Shown in pieces: positions 1 through 7,023 of a stretch of 19,465 nucleotides of DNA. Location of the stretch: assembly GCA_965653225.1 (NCBI GenBank), contig CBFGZI010000070.1:1-19465 (forward strand). The letters are read 5' to 3'. Positions within the stretch are counted from its first letter, which is position 1. The number at the start of each line of letters is the position of its first letter. The translations under genes and the position numbers were made by a program. The notes under the pieces were generated by a model that saw only the letters and a program-made list of their open reading frames with translations, was not told the origin of the DNA and searched no databases. Source of the stretch: JALZDI01 sp965653225 (lineage in GTDB: Bacteria; Actinomycetota; Actinomycetes; Propionibacteriales; Nocardioidaceae).

Positions 1-931
1 CGACCGCAGCCACCACCTCACGAGTCGGCAGCGGCGGGGGAGTGCCTCCCCACGCGGGGCAGATGGCCTGGTGGTCGCACCAGGCGCACAGGGCCGACTT
101 GCTGGGGCGCCACTCGCCGGTCTCGGTGGCCCGCTTGATCGCCGCCCACAGGGCCTCGACCTTGCGCTCGGTGGCCAGCAGCTCGCGTTCCTCGGGGAAG
201 TAGCGCAGCATCTCGCCGCTGCCGAGGTAGACCAGCTGCAGCATCCGAGGCACCACACCGCGCGTGCGCCACAACACCAGGGCGTAGAACTTCATCTGGA
301 ACAGCGCCTTGGCCTCGTAGAGCTCCGACGGGGCCTTGCCGGTCTTGTAGTCGACGATGCGCACCTCGCCGGTCGGGGCGATGTCGACCCGGTCGATGTA
401 GCCGCGCAGCTGGAGCCCGGACTCGAGCAGCGTCTCGACGTAGACCTCGCGCTCGGCGGGTTCGAGGCGCTGCGGGTCCTCGAGCGTGAAGTAGCGCTCC
501 AGCAGGCGCCGGCACTGCTGCAGCCACCCGGCGAGGTCGTCCGCAGCCGCCTGGTCGGCCGCCGCCCGATCCGCGCCCGCATCGTCGGAGTCCGCCTCCC
601 GTTGCGGCCGGGCGAACATCTGCGCGAGCTCGGGCTCCTCCGCCTGCAGGTCCTCCCACGCGGGCTGGAGCAGCTCGGCGGCGCGCTCGGGGGTGCGGTC
701 GAGGGCGGGCAGGTCGAACAGCCGCTCCAGCACCGAGTGCACCACGGTGCCGCGCACCGCGGCCGGGCTCGGGGCCTCGGGCAGCCGGTCGATCACCCGG
801 AAGCGGTAGAGCAGCGGGCAGGCCATGAAGTCGCCGGCCCGGCTCGGCGACAGGGACGCGTGCACCGGGTCGGCCGCCGGCTCCTCGAGCGGAAGCGGCT
901 CGGCGGGCGTGACGACCGATGCCTGCTGCAT
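1..931 (-). CDS. RecB-family PD-(D/E)XK nuclease with Fe-S cysteines (3' end outside window)
   Basis: This is the first 310 codons of a leftward gene that leaves the window at base 1. The product looks like a Cas4/RecB/AddB-type single-strand DNA exonuclease. Visible features are an early Cys in FMACPLLYRFR (C38), GYIDRVD (D180, D183), the PD-(D/E)XK core VDYKTG (D194, K196), a following QMKFYAL motif IV, and near the left edge CAWCDHQAIC. The pattern of one distant Cys plus CX2CX5C is typical of nucleases that bind a 4Fe-4S cluster. The ATG at 929-931 is chosen because it lies 7 nt downstream of a -10 element. A GGAG at 933-936 also precedes it but would be lost from a leaderless transcript. 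A RecB-like gene beside the proteasome locus is a known arrangement. The DNA-repair role is inferred from family and promoter; the substrate is unknown. Confidence 0.9.
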   Translation of the reverse strand, partial: MQQASVVTPAEPLPLEEPAADPVHASLSPSRAGDFMACPLLYRFRVIDRLPEAPSPAAVRGTVVHSVLERLFDLPALDRTPERAAELLQPAWEDLQAEEPELAQMFARPQREADSDDAGADRAAADQAAADDLAGWLQQCRRLLERYFTLEDPQRLEPAEREVYVETLLESGLQLRGYIDRVDIAPTGEVRIVDYKTGKAPSELYEAKALFQMKFYALVLWRTRGVVPRMLQLVYLGSGEMLRYFPEERELLATERKVEALWAAIKRATETGEWRPSKSALCAWCDHQAICPAWGGTPPPLPTREVVAAV

Positions 932-938
932 GCTCCAG

Positions 939-961
939 AGGCTAGGCGAACCCACCGACAA
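939..961 (-). promoter_or_regulatory. RecA-NDp-type (PafBC-dependent) promoter of the RecB-like gene
   Basis: On the minus strand the sequence reads TTGTCGGTG (961 to 953), an 8-nt spacer, then TAGCCT (944 to 939). This matches every position of the published mycobacterial RecA-NDp consensus TTGTCRSTG-N8-TANNNT, which is activated by PafBC during DNA damage. Seven bases separate the -10 element from the ATG at 931, so the transcript is probably leaderless. The assignment rests on the consensus and position; no expression data are available here. Confidence 0.75.
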
Positions 962-1014
962 CGGCGCGGAGCACACGCCCCGATGCCCGCACGCCGCTCG
1001 CAAAGGCTTCCGAC

Positions 1015-1026
1015 TAGGTTTGATGC
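1015..1026 (+). promoter_or_regulatory. -10 element and leaderless start of the M50 protease gene
   Basis: TAGGTT occupies 1015-1020 and is followed by 6 nt and then the GTG start at 1027. No Shine-Dalgarno sequence is visible. Transcription would begin at or next to the GTG. No good -35 hexamer is seen at 16-19 bp upstream. Confidence 0.55.
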
Positions 1027-2172
1027 GTGCAGTCACCAGCCGAGCCCGCGCCTCGCAGCCGGCCGCCCGGGACCGTCCGGATCGGCCAGGTTGCCGGGAT
1101 CGACATCCTCGTGCGGGCGTCATGGTTCGTCATCGCGATCGTGATCGCGATGCTGCTGGCACCGCGAATCTCCGAGCAGGCTCCCGGGCTGGGCGGCGGG
1201 CTCTCCTACGTCGCCGGTCTGGTGTTCGCGGTGCTGCTTTACCTCTCGGTGCTGCTGCACGAGCTCTCGCACGCGCTCGCGGCGAAGGCCTACCAGCTGC
1301 CCGTCCGCTCGGTGACCCTGCACTTCCTCGGCGGTGTCACCGAGATCGACGGGGAGCCGGAGACTCCGGCCCGCGAGTTCGTGGTCGCGGTCGTCGGACC
1401 GCTCACCTCCATCGCCGTCGGCGTGGCCGCGCTCGGCGCGGCGTACGTGACCCCCGACGGGACTCTGGTGCGGCTCATGTTGGACGGGCTCGCCGGCGCC
1501 AACATCATCGTCGGCCTGCTCAACCTGGTTCCCGGGCTGCCACTCGACGGCGGGCGCATCCTGCGCTCGCTGGTGTGGTGGGTCAGCCGCAAGCCCCACC
1601 TCGCGACCACGGTCGCCGGCTGGGCGGGTCGCGGCGTCGCCGTCCTCGCGGTCTCCGCCCCGCTGCTGCTCGAGCAGCTCGGGGTCTACCAGCCGCAGAC
1701 GTACGACTTCGTCCTGTCCGCGGTGGTCGGGCTCTTCCTGTGGCAGGGAGCCACCCAGGCCCTCATCGGCGCGAAGATCCGCAGCCGGCTGCCGGCGCTG
1801 AAGGCGAGGCTGCTGGCCCGCCGCGCGATCGCCGTACCCGCTGACCTGCCCCTGTCCGAGGCGATCCGCCGCGCCAACGGCGCTCAGGCGGGCGCGATGG
1901 TCGTCGTCACCGCCGACGGACGCCCCAGCGCGGTGGTCAACGAGGCGGCCGTGACCGCGACCCCGGAGGCGCGCCGGCCCTGGGTCGCCTGTGCCGCCGT
2001 GTCCCGCGACCTGCAGCCCGGCCTGCTGCTCGACGCCGACCTCGACGGAGAGCGGCTGTTGCGCGCCATGCAGGCCACCCCGGCCAGCGAGTACGTGCTC
2101 CTCGAGCCGTCCGGGGACGTGTTCGGCGTACTGGCGACCTCCGACGTCGACGCCGCATTCAGCCGCGCCTAG
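1027..2172 (+). CDS. M50 site-2-type intramembrane metalloprotease with C-terminal CBS-like region
   Basis: A 381-residue polytopic membrane protein of the S2P/SpoIVFB group, which cuts membrane-anchored substrates within the bilayer. The zinc motif HELSH lies at residues 78-82 in a hydrophobic segment. The third-ligand motif NLVPGLPLDGG spans 166-176 (Asp174). Hydrophobic segments occur near 33-45, 61-79, 117-140, 155-170, 200-216 and 225-243. Residues about 265-381 resemble a degenerate pair of CBS modules, as in mycobacterial Rip3-like proteases. The GTG at 1027 is preferred because of the adjacent -10 TAGGTT and because it leaves a short N-tail before the first helix. The gene diverges from the RecB-like gene and is 10 bp from trmI. 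The substrate is unknown; an anti-sigma factor would fit the family but is not indicated by the neighbours. Confidence 0.9.
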   Translation: MQSPAEPAPRSRPPGTVRIGQVAGIDILVRASWFVIAIVIAMLLAPRISEQAPGLGGGLSYVAGLVFAVLLYLSVLLHELSHALAAKAYQLPVRSVTLHFLGGVTEIDGEPETPAREFVVAVVGPLTSIAVGVAALGAAYVTPDGTLVRLMLDGLAGANIIVGLLNLVPGLPLDGGRILRSLVWWVSRKPHLATTVAGWAGRGVAVLAVSAPLLLEQLGVYQPQTYDFVLSAVVGLFLWQGATQALIGAKIRSRLPALKARLLARRAIAVPADLPLSEAIRRANGAQAGAMVVVTADGRPSAVVNEAAVTATPEARRPWVACAAVSRDLQPGLLLDADLDGERLLRAMQATPASEYVLLEPSGDVFGVLATSDVDAAFSRA

Positions 2173-2182
2173 GCTGCCCCGC
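2170..2182 (+). promoter_or_regulatory. -10 element of trmI overlapping the M50 stop codon
   Basis: TAGGCT spans 2170-2175 and its first three bases are the M50 stop codon. Seven bases then lead to the trmI ATG. There is no ribosome-binding sequence in the 10-bp gap. Either trmI has its own leaderless transcript or it is read through from the M50 gene by coupling. Confidence 0.5.
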
Positions 2183-3169
2183 ATGCCTGCCGAGCCCGAC
2201 ATCGAGACCGGCGCGCCCGCAGCCACCGGGGCGTGGTCGGGCGTCCGGCGCGGCCCGCTCGACGTCGGCGACTGGGTGCGGCTGACCGACCCCAAGGGGC
2301 GCAAGCACAACATCCTGCTGGAGGCCGGGAAGCAGTTCTTCACCAGCAAGGGGTCGATCGACCACGACGCGATGATCGGGCGGCCCGAGGGGGTCGTCGT
2401 CCAGAGCAGCGGCGGCACCGACTACCTCGTCTTCCGCCCTCTGCTGAACGAGTACGTCGTGTCGATGAAGCGCGGCGCGGCCGTGGTCTACCCCAAGGAC
2501 GCGGCGCAGATCGTGTCGATGGCCGACATCTTCCCCGGCGCGACGGTGGTCGAGGCCGGGGCCGGCTCCGGCTCGCTGACCTGCGCACTTCTGCGCGCGG
2601 TGGGGGAGTACGGCGTGGTCCACTCCTACGAGCGCCGCGCCGACTTCGCCGACATCGCCCGCGCCAACGTGGACAAGTTCTTCGGCGGCGCCCACCCCGC
2701 GTGGCGCCTGCGGGTCGGCGACCTCACCGAGGCCCTGGCCGCGGGGGAGGCGGGCCAGGTCGACCGGGTCGTGCTGGACATGCTCGCACCCTGGGAGTGC
2801 GTCGACGCGGTCGCGGACGCCCTGGTCCCCGGTGGCCTGGTGTGCGCCTACGTCGCCACGACCCCGCAGCTCAGCCGGGTGGTGGAGACCCTCCGGGCGC
2901 ACGGCGAGTTCACCGAGCCGCACGCGTTCGAGACGCTGGTGCGCTCCTGGCATGTGGAGGGCCTGGCCGTGCGGCCCGACCACAAGATGAACGGCCACAC
3001 CGGGTTCCTCGTGACCGCCCGGCGGATGGCGCACGGGGTCCAGGCCCCGGCCAAGCGCCGGCGGCCCGCGCCGGGGGCGTACGGCAGCGACTACACCGGC
3101 CCCCGCCCGGGCGACGACCCCCGGGCCGAGCCCCGCGACCAGCCGCGTGAGAATCCCCGTGACCAGTGA
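2183..3169 (+). CDS. trmI: tRNA (adenine-58-N1)-methyltransferase TrmI
   Basis: A 328-residue class I SAM methyltransferase that makes m1A58 in the T-loop of tRNA, normally as a homotetramer. The N-terminal small beta domain (about 25-110) contains GRKHNILLEAGKQF. The SAM motif I VVEAGAGSGSLT is at 122-133, and the catalytic-region motif LDMLAPW at 198-204 places the expected Asp at D199. The open frame runs further upstream, but ATG 2183 is the first start after the M50 stop and gives the family length. Residues from about 288 on form an Arg/Pro/Asp-rich tail ending in PRDQPRENPRDQ, a 4-residue repeat that continues in the DNA beyond the stop (see the repeat entry). Placement immediately upstream of mpa matches Mycobacterium tuberculosis Rv2118c. 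Confidence 0.93.
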   Translation: MPAEPDIETGAPAATGAWSGVRRGPLDVGDWVRLTDPKGRKHNILLEAGKQFFTSKGSIDHDAMIGRPEGVVVQSSGGTDYLVFRPLLNEYVVSMKRGAAVVYPKDAAQIVSMADIFPGATVVEAGAGSGSLTCALLRAVGEYGVVHSYERRADFADIARANVDKFFGGAHPAWRLRVGDLTEALAAGEAGQVDRVVLDMLAPWECVDAVADALVPGGLVCAYVATTPQLSRVVETLRAHGEFTEPHAFETLVRSWHVEGLAVRPDHKMNGHTGFLVTARRMAHGVQAPAKRRRPAPGAYGSDYTGPRPGDDPRAEPRDQPRENPRDQ

Positions 3170-3222
3170 CGGGACCAATGACCGGACGAGGGACGTGAAC
3201 AGGGGCGTGACCAGCGACTTCG
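3116..3222 (+). repeat. Degenerate 12-nt repeat across the trmI stop codon
   Basis: Units resembling CCCCGTGACCAG recur several times from the last trmI codons into the intergenic DNA. In the trmI frame they read PRDQ, PREN, PRDQ, then stop (3167-3169), RDQ, stop (3179-3181), PDEG, REQG, RDQ. The same peptide rhythm therefore continues in phase after two TGA codons. The gene tail and the start of the intergenic region share one low-complexity origin. Confidence 0.55.
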
Positions 3223-3344
3223 TCGGCGGCCCGAGCACCGTTCGGGCGGGCGTTTGACCAGCCCCTCCGCGGGGCACAAAGAGCGAACGGTTGCGGATTC
3301 CGACACGGATGGCGAACGCTGCCCGCATCACGTCCTTGCCCGGG

Positions 3345-3350
3345 TAGGGT
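3345..3350 (+). promoter_or_regulatory. Probable -10 element of the mpa promoter
   Basis: TAGGGT lies 33 nt upstream of the mpa GTG, which would give a leader of about 26 nt carrying the strong Shine-Dalgarno sequence. It is the only TANNNT of the TAGG type in the final 100 bp of the intergenic region. No convincing -35 hexamer is seen. Confidence 0.4.
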
Positions 3351-3370
3351 CATTGTCAGAGACCTGCTGC

Positions 3371-3379
3371 GGAGGTGAT
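3371..3379 (+). promoter_or_regulatory. Extended Shine-Dalgarno sequence that sets the mpa start
   Basis: GGAGGTGAT is complementary to nine consecutive bases of the usual 16S rRNA 3' end. Its core ends 7 nt before the GTG at 3384. An in-frame GTG at 3375 lies inside this sequence and so cannot be the start. Nearly all neighbours have no such site or a weaker one. Confidence 0.8.
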
Positions 3380-3383
3380 TGCG

Positions 3384-5126
3384 GTGCCAGCCCACGACGA
3401 GCAGAAGCGTACGCGCGAGGATCTACTCTCTCAGGTTGCCTACCTCGAGCGCGAGGTAACCGAGCTCCGTGAGCGGCTCGGCCGCCACCCCGGCTCGTCA
3501 CGCGCCCTCGAGCAGCGCCTCGCCGAGACCCAGGCCGCCCTGGCCCAGACCACCGCGCAGAACGAGCGCCTCGGCCAGACCCTCCGCGAGGCACGCGACC
3601 AGATCGTGTCGCTGAAGGAGGAGGTCGACCGCCTCGCGCAGCCGCCCGCCGGGTTCGGCACCTTCCTGCAGCGCAACGACGACGACACCGTCGACATCTT
3701 CACCGGCGGCCGCAAGCTCCGGGTCAACGTGAGCCCCAACGTCGACGTCGAGGGGCTGCGCCGGGGCCAGGAGGTCATGCTCAACGAGGCGCTCAACGTC
3801 GTCGACGCGTTCGACTACGAGGAGGTCGGCGAGGTGGTGATGCTCAAGGAGCTGCTCGCCGACGGTGAGCGCGCGCTGGTCATCGCCAACGCCGACGAGG
3901 AGCGCGTCGTCCGTATCGCCGAGCCGCTGCGTGACACCCGCATGCGCGCCGGCGACTCGCTGCTGCTGGACGCCCGCGCCGGCTACGTCTACGAGAAGAT
4001 CCCGAAGTCCGAGGTCGAGGAGCTCATCCTGGAGGAGGTCCCCGACATCGACTACGACAAGATCGGCGGGCTGATGAGCCAGATCGAGCAGATCCGCGAC
4101 GCCATCGAGCTGCCGTACCTCTACCCCGACATGTTCCTCGAGCACGAGCTCAAGCCGCCCAAGGGTGTTCTGCTGTACGGCCCGCCCGGATGCGGCAAGA
4201 CGCTGATCGCCAAGGCCGTGGCCAACTCGCTGGCCAAGAAGGTGGCCGCCAAGACCGGCACCGAGGGGCGCAGCTACTTCCTCAACATCAAGGGCCCCGA
4301 GCTGCTGAACAAGTACGTCGGCGAGACCGAGCGGCACATCCGCCTGGTGTTCCAGCGGGCCCGCGAGAAGGCCAGCGAGGGCACGCCGGTCATCGTGTTC
4401 TTCGACGAGATGGACTCCCTGTTCCGCACCCGTGGGTCCGGTGTCTCCTCCGACGTCGAGAACACCATCGTTCCGCAGCTGCTCAGCGAGATCGACGGTG
4501 TCGAGGGCCTCGAGAACGTCATCGTGATCGGTGCGTCCAACCGCGAGGACATGATCGACCCCGCGATCCTGCGACCGGGTCGCCTCGACGTGAAGATCAA
4601 GATCGAGCGCCCCGACGCCGAGTCCGCGCGTGACATCTTCACCAAGTACCTCACGCCCAAGCTGCCGCTGCACGAGGACGACGTCGCCGAGTTCGGCGGG
4701 AGCCGCGAGTCGTGCGTGCAGGCGATGATCCAGCGCGCGGTCGAGCGGATGTACACCGAGAGCGAGGAGAACCGCTTCCTCGAGGTGACCTACGCCAACG
4801 GCGACAAGGAGATCCTGTACTTCAAGGACTTCAACTCCGGCGCGATGATCCAGAACATCTGCGACCGCGCCAAGAAGATGGCGATCAAGGACCTCATCGA
4901 CAGCAAGCAGAAAGGCATCAGGGTAAACCACCTGCTGCAGGCCTGCATCGACGAGTTCAAGGAGAACGAGGACCTGCCCAACACCACCAACCCCGACGAC
5001 TGGGCACGGATCTCGGGCAAGAAGGGCGAGCGGATCGTCTTCATCCGCACGCTCATCACGGGCAAGGAGGGCACCGAGCCCGGCCGCTCGATCGACACCG
5101 TCGCCAACACCGGCCAGTACCTGTGA
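3384..5126 (+). CDS. mpa: Proteasome-associated AAA ATPase Mpa/ARC
   Basis: A 580-residue hexameric unfoldase that binds pupylated proteins and threads them into the 20S core. The N-terminal coiled coil (about 8-86, rich in Leu/Glu/Arg) is where Pup docks. Tandem OB-fold domains span about 90-235. The AAA module has Walker A GPPGCGKT at 266-273, Walker B VIVFFDE at 336-342 and the second-region-of-homology sequence ASNREDMIDPAILRPGRLD. The last four residues, GQYL, are the C-terminal tail that inserts into the proteasome alpha ring. GTG 3384 is chosen over 3375 because of the Shine-Dalgarno position. All ATPase residues are intact. It corresponds to M. tuberculosis Rv2115c. It is separated from trmI by 214 bp and so is probably transcribed from its own promoter. 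Confidence 0.97.
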   Translation: MPAHDEQKRTREDLLSQVAYLEREVTELRERLGRHPGSSRALEQRLAETQAALAQTTAQNERLGQTLREARDQIVSLKEEVDRLAQPPAGFGTFLQRNDDDTVDIFTGGRKLRVNVSPNVDVEGLRRGQEVMLNEALNVVDAFDYEEVGEVVMLKELLADGERALVIANADEERVVRIAEPLRDTRMRAGDSLLLDARAGYVYEKIPKSEVEELILEEVPDIDYDKIGGLMSQIEQIRDAIELPYLYPDMFLEHELKPPKGVLLYGPPGCGKTLIAKAVANSLAKKVAAKTGTEGRSYFLNIKGPELLNKYVGETERHIRLVFQRAREKASEGTPVIVFFDEMDSLFRTRGSGVSSDVENTIVPQLLSEIDGVEGLENVIVIGASNREDMIDPAILRPGRLDVKIKIERPDAESARDIFTKYLTPKLPLHEDDVAEFGGSRESCVQAMIQRAVERMYTESEENRFLEVTYANGDKEILYFKDFNSGAMIQNICDRAKKMAIKDLIDSKQKGIRVNHLLQACIDEFKENEDLPNTTNPDDWARISGKKGERIVFIRTLITGKEGTEPGRSIDTVANTGQYL

Positions 5127-5137
5127 GATAGCCGCAG

Positions 5138-5184
5138 GGGCAGCCACCGGACCGGCCAACGAGCCAGCCACCGGGCGGCTGCCC
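5138..5184 (+). terminator. Possible factor-independent terminator after mpa
   Basis: GGGCAGCC (5138-5145) and GGCTGCCC (5177-5184) form a perfect 8-bp stem. The loop contains a further complementary CCGG pair (5147-5150 and 5171-5174). There is no T-tract, which is common for actinobacterial terminators. It lies 12 nt after the mpa stop. Confidence 0.45.
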
Positions 5185-5202
5185 GCGGCGCCGGCCCCGC
5201 GG
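5183..5202 (+). repeat. GC-rich inverted repeat before the MFS gene
   Basis: CCGCGG, 8 nt, then CCGCGG makes a second hairpin directly downstream of the mpa stem-loop and 7 bp upstream of the MFS -10 element. It could extend the terminator or serve as an operator; the sequence does not decide. Confidence 0.35.
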
Positions 5203-5209
5203 CGATCCG

Positions 5210-5221
5210 TAGGGTTGGCCC
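5210..5221 (+). promoter_or_regulatory. -10 element and leaderless start of the MFS gene
   Basis: TAGGGT at 5210-5215 is followed by 6 nt and the GTG start at 5222. No Shine-Dalgarno sequence lies between. The spacing matches the other leaderless starts in this window. Confidence 0.55.
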
Positions 5222-6418
5222 GTGAAGCCCGAGCAGGTCCGCGGAGAGGACGTTCCCGTCTGGCGGCTGCCGGGCATGGGCGCCCTGGTGTGGCTGACCG
5301 GGGCCGGCTTCGGCGGCTTCATCGCGCTGCTGTCGGTCGCACCGCTGTGGGTCGCCCAAGGCGGCGCGGGCGAGGCCGGCGCCGGTCTGGTCACCGGTGT
5401 CCTGCTGCTGCTCACGATCCTCACCCAGCCGTTCGTGCCGATGCTGCTCGACCGGTACGGGCACGGCCTGGTGCTGGCGGCAGGGCTGACGTTCCTGGGC
5501 CTCCCGGCGCCGCTGTACGGGCTGTCCGACCAGCTGCTGCCCGTGCTGGCGGTGTCCGCGGTCCGCGGCATCGGGTTCGGCATCCTCACCGTGACCGGCA
5601 GCGCGGTCGTCGCCGAGCTGGTGCCGCAGTCGCGACGCGGCGAGGCCGTCGGCCTGTACGGCCTCGGCGTGGCCGTACCCAACCTGGTGATCCTGCCCGC
5701 CAGCGTCGCGCTGGCGGAGTCGGTCGGGTTCGGGTGGGTGTTCGCCCTGGGTGCCATGTCGCTGCTCGGCATCCCCGCGGCGCTGCGCCTGGGCCGGGTG
5801 CTGCGCGCTGCCGGCGAACACGACGAGCGCACGCGGGCACGGCACCATCGCGTGCCGCTGCCCCGGTCGGTGCTGCTCCGCGTCGCGCTTCCCGCCGTCG
5901 TGCTGTTCGTGGTCACGCTGGCCGGCGGCGGGATCATGACCTTCCTGCCGCAGGCGGTGACCTCGGCCACGCTGGCGTCGTCGGGCCTGCTCACGATCGG
6001 AGCCGTCGCCGCGCTGAGCCGGTGGTGGATCGGCCGGGTCGGAGACCGCACCGGCGCCGACCGGCTGATGGCGCCGCTGCTCGTGCTCACGACCGTCGGC
6101 CTGGTGCTCACCGCGCTGTCGGTGGGGGACAACGAGCGGTCGTGGCTTCTGCTGCTGTCGATGGCGGTCGTCGGGTTCGGCTACGGGGCGCTGCAGAACG
6201 TCACCCTGGTCTGCTCGTTCGCCCAGGTCGGTCCCCGGCACTACGGCTCGGCCAGCGCGGTCTGGAACATCGGCTTCGACTCCGGCACCGGCCTCGGCTC
6301 GGTGATGCTGGGCCTGGTGGCGGGAGCCGCCGGCTTCCCCGCGGGCTACCTGGTCTCCGCGGTCGTCGTCGCGGCCTGTATTCCGTTGTCGCTGCGGCTG
6401 GGCTCTCGGCGACAATGA
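5222..6418 (+). CDS. Major facilitator superfamily transporter
   Basis: A 398-residue membrane protein with about twelve hydrophobic segments in two halves, separated by a charged central loop (GEHDERTRARHHR, about residues 198-210). The segment PFVPMLLDRYGHG in the first half is a degenerate version of the MFS motif A between helices 2 and 3. The second half has the related IGRVGDRTGADRLM. Helices are rich in Gly, Ala, Val and Leu as in drug/metabolite antiporters. The substrate cannot be read from the sequence. The GTG at 5222 follows a -10 TAGGGT by 6 nt. It is 4 bp upstream of a GNAT gene. Transport genes at this place between mpa and dop are common in Actinobacteria, but a role in pupylation is not implied. 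Confidence 0.85.
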   Translation: MKPEQVRGEDVPVWRLPGMGALVWLTGAGFGGFIALLSVAPLWVAQGGAGEAGAGLVTGVLLLLTILTQPFVPMLLDRYGHGLVLAAGLTFLGLPAPLYGLSDQLLPVLAVSAVRGIGFGILTVTGSAVVAELVPQSRRGEAVGLYGLGVAVPNLVILPASVALAESVGFGWVFALGAMSLLGIPAALRLGRVLRAAGEHDERTRARHHRVPLPRSVLLRVALPAVVLFVVTLAGGGIMTFLPQAVTSATLASSGLLTIGAVAALSRWWIGRVGDRTGADRLMAPLLVLTTVGLVLTALSVGDNERSWLLLLSMAVVGFGYGALQNVTLVCSFAQVGPRHYGSASAVWNIGFDSGTGLGSVMLGLVAGAAGFPAGYLVSAVVVAACIPLSLRLGSRRQ

Positions 6419-6422
6419 CCCG
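6411..6422 (+). promoter_or_regulatory. Possible -10 element of the GNAT gene
   Basis: GACAAT at 6411-6416 is 6 nt from the GTG and is preceded at 19 bp by TTGTCG (6386-6391). It overlaps the MFS stop codon. The hexamer is a poorer match than the TAGG-type elements elsewhere in the window. Confidence 0.3.
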
Positions 6423-6938
6423 GTGACCGTACCTGAGACCGCCGGCGGCCCGAGGGAGCCCGAGGGGCTGCACCTGGTGCCGACCGGCTACGACGACGAG
6501 GTCGTGCGTGCGCTGGACGAGGAGCTGCAGCAGATCTACGTCGAGCGGTACGGCGGGCGCGACGAGACGCCGATGTCGCCCGAGCAGTTCGTGCCGCCGC
6601 GGGGCCACTTCGTGGTCGGCTACGTGCACGGGCGGCCGGTCACCATGGGTGGCTGGCGGCTGCGCGCTGCTGGGCCGGCTCTGCCGGGGAAACGTCCCGC
6701 GGAGATCAAGCGGATGTTCGTCCGCGAGCAGGCACGCGGCCGCGGTCTGGGACGGCGCGTTCTCGCCGAGCTCGAGCGCGCGGCGGACGCCGCGGGGGTC
6801 GACTGGCTGGTGCTGGAGACCGGCGACAGGCAGCCCGAGGCGGTCGCGCTGTACCGATCCGCCGGCTATGTCGAGATCGGCGCGTTCGGGGTCTACGCCG
6901 ACGAGGACGGCAGCCTCTACCTGGGCAAGCGAATCTGA
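6423..6938 (+). CDS. GNAT-family N-acetyltransferase
   Basis: A 171-residue acetyl-CoA-dependent acyltransferase. The acetyl-CoA pyrophosphate-binding motif is seen as RMFVREQARGRGLGRRVL, with the R/QXXGXG core RGRGLG at 105-110. It is followed by LVLETGDRQPEAVALYRSAGY (129-149), the usual motif B and C-terminal strand. The acceptor substrate is unknown. The GTG start lies 4 bp after the MFS stop without a clear Shine-Dalgarno sequence. A GACAAT sequence at 6411-6416 ends 6 nt before the GTG, and TTGTCG sits 19 bp further upstream, so a leaderless promoter inside the end of the MFS gene is possible. Otherwise the gene is read with the MFS gene. Confidence 0.88.
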   Translation: MTVPETAGGPREPEGLHLVPTGYDDEVVRALDEELQQIYVERYGGRDETPMSPEQFVPPRGHFVVGYVHGRPVTMGGWRLRAAGPALPGKRPAEIKRMFVREQARGRGLGRRVLAELERAADAAGVDWLVLETGDRQPEAVALYRSAGYVEIGAFGVYADEDGSLYLGKRI

Positions 6939-7023
6939 CCAAGCGAGACGAGGCAATCTCTACGAGCTTCGGGGTCGTAGAACTTTCAGCAGAGCTAGGG
7001 GAGCTCGACGAAAGGGACTCAGC

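Noticed and set aside
1120..2418. Long minus-strand ORF opposite the M50 gene and trmI
   Set aside because: It is an antisense shadow of two well-supported genes, with a low-complexity Arg/Gly/Asp-rich translation.
3498..5171. 557-codon minus-strand ORF opposite mpa
   Set aside because: Antisense shadow created by codon bias in mpa; the forward frame has all Mpa motifs.
6386..6394. TTGTCGCTG, a match to the first half of the RecA-NDp consensus, upstream of the GNAT gene
   Set aside because: The hexamer 8 nt downstream is CTCTCG, not TANNNT, and the string is within MFS codons for Leu-Ser-Leu. It may at most act as an ordinary -35.
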